The position numbers and the translations under genes are program-made. The notes beneath the pieces were generated by a model. It had not been told where the DNA came from and did no database searches. It saw only the letters and a list, made by a program, of their open reading frames with translations. Positions 42,609-43,631 of a stretch of DNA of 43,631 nt are shown here, piece by piece. The first letter of the stretch is position 1. Every line of letters begins with the position of its first letter. The stretch comes from Proteobacteria bacterium ST_bin16 (GTDB lineage Bacteria; Pseudomonadota; Gammaproteobacteria; Burkholderiales; Nitrosomonadaceae). Where the stretch lies: NCBI GenBank assembly GCA_002083595.1, contig MSXT01000026.1, positions 24,081 to 67,711 on the forward strand. The letters are read 5' to 3'.

Positions 42609-43631
42609 AATCACTGAACGGACACCGCGCACGACAAAGTAAACGGCGAGAACAACGAACGGGATCGCGATGCCGGTCAACAATTCGACGTTAATATCCT
42701 GCCCCGCCGCTTTCAGCGCTTTCAATCCGTAGCCCACGATACCCAGCAGATAATAGCTCAACACGACCACGGACAAGCCTTCCACCGTCTCCTGCATGCG
42801 CAGTTGCACGTGCGCCCGGTTGTCCATGGATTTCAATAAGTCCCGGATCTGCCCTTCCATCGACAAATCGACGCGGGTGCGCAATAACGCCGACGCGCGC
42901 TCCAAACGGGTCGACAATGTTTCCAGCTTGGTATGCACCAGCTCGCACGTCCCCATCGCCGACGACAGCCGCTGGATCATGAATTCCTGCAGCATCTGTA
43001 ACCCTTCGATACGCTCCTCGCGCAATTCGGTAATGCGCAATTTCACGATATCGTAATAGGCTCTGGAAGCATTGAAGCGGTGGCTGGTGAGCGCGGATAA
43101 ACGCTCGGTTTCCGCCGCCAGCTGGGTCAATTCATTGAGCAAGCTCTGCTCATCCTCAATGCAAGTCAGTCCGGCACTGTTTGCGGTCAACTCGGCCAGA
43201 CGCTGATCGGCCCGCGCCAGTTGCGGTATGATCTTACGCGTTACGGGCAACGGTAGCATCGCCAGCATGCGGTAGGTTTCGATTTCCAGCAAACGCTGCA
43301 CCAGCCGCCCGACCTGACGGCTGCGTAAATTGTCGTCATGAATCAGAATACGGCCGAAATTGTCGGCATGAATCTGGTTATCGCTCCATACACTGGCCGC
43401 GCCGCCCGCCACTTTGGAGCCGATCACCGTCCCGGAAGCGAATAAATTCACCAGTTCATGCAAACTGCGTTTAGGGTGCGAACGATCCTCCAGCGCGATA
43501 TGCGTCGCCACCAGCAATTCACCCGGCAAACGCGCCAGCCAATCCTGCGGCACATACGCAACCGCCGGATGCTCAAACGGCGTGTCAAAAGGCTTGGCGC
43601 GATAAATGGTGAGACCTTTGCACAGCAAAGA
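42585..43631 (-). CDS. DUF3422 membrane protein, N-terminus cut by window edge
   Basis: The C-terminal 348 residues of a DUF3422 protein; the frame runs off the right end, so 50-100 N-terminal residues are missing. Family segments seen are VWSDNQIHADNFGRILIHDD and RLVQRLLEIETYRMLAMLPL. A helical middle region (about 140-270) is followed by two membrane helices near the C-terminus (VVLSYYLLGIVGYGLKAL; LLTGIAIPFVVLAVYFVV). The architecture resembles CorA-like or sensory membrane proteins, but the function is unknown. Confidence 0.88.
   Translation of the reverse strand, partial: SLLCKGLTIYRAKPFDTPFEHPAVAYVPQDWLARLPGELLVATHIALEDRSHPKRSLHELVNLFASGTVIGSKVAGGAASVWSDNQIHADNFGRILIHDDNLRSRQVGRLVQRLLEIETYRMLAMLPLPVTRKIIPQLARADQRLAELTANSAGLTCIEDEQSLLNELTQLAAETERLSALTSHRFNASRAYYDIVKLRITELREERIEGLQMLQEFMIQRLSSAMGTCELVHTKLETLSTRLERASALLRTRVDLSMEGQIRDLLKSMDNRAHVQLRMQETVEGLSVVVLSYYLLGIVGYGLKALKAAGQDINVELLTGIAIPFVVLAVYFVVRGVRSVIGKLHRDK

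Overview
The window looks like a chromosome segment of a chemolithotrophic betaproteobacterium, most likely of the Nitrosomonas type. The clues are moderate GC, a DUF3579 gene and a DUF3422 gene, many c-type cytochrome and copper genes, and heavy investment in iron uptake. No rRNA, tRNA, CRISPR array or intact prophage is visible. The organism call is an inference from gene content, not from a marker gene.

Layout. 1-2200: a small acidic ORF and a membrane diguanylate cyclase. 2427-3683: an ion antiporter, convergent with a three-gene heavy-metal RND efflux operon (6912-9343 plus 3714-6905, minus strand). 9559-16098: a large membrane-anchored di-heme protein, DUF3579, a lipoprotein metallopeptidase, ChrA and an HD-GYP response regulator. 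16322-21305: DUF2130, a solitary flagellin with a zinc-protease domain in its variable region (a flagellinolysin), and a Tat-exported multicopper oxidase. 21331-26798: a CHASE-PAS histidine kinase broken by a one-base frameshift, an HDOD protein, a small membrane protein and a DUF839 protein. 26951-29875: a protein-quality cluster (cbpA, cbpM, trxC, a DegS/HtrA-type protease).

29876-31567 is a gene-poor scar. It holds decayed fragments of a PP2C phosphatase, a phage/plasmid-type primase, an IS3-type OrfA and an IS256-type transposase. Between them lie two tandem minus-strand units, each with a Fur-like box, a conserved core starting at an ATG and a strong hairpin. This arrangement resembles duplicated iron-responsive small RNAs (the PrrF1/PrrF2 layout) or Fur-controlled micro-ORFs. 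I regard it as the best candidate for something undescribed.

30543-40950 reads as an iron-responsive island. Fur-like boxes precede both tandem units, the divergent pair LicD/cytidylyltransferase fusion and RTX protein, an internally duplicated 749-residue exported protein, and bfd. A MauG-like di-heme peroxidase and a TonB-dependent siderophore receptor with an STN signalling domain but no adjacent FecI/FecR lie among them. The window ends with sdaA and the C-terminal part of a DUF3422 membrane protein cut by the window edge.
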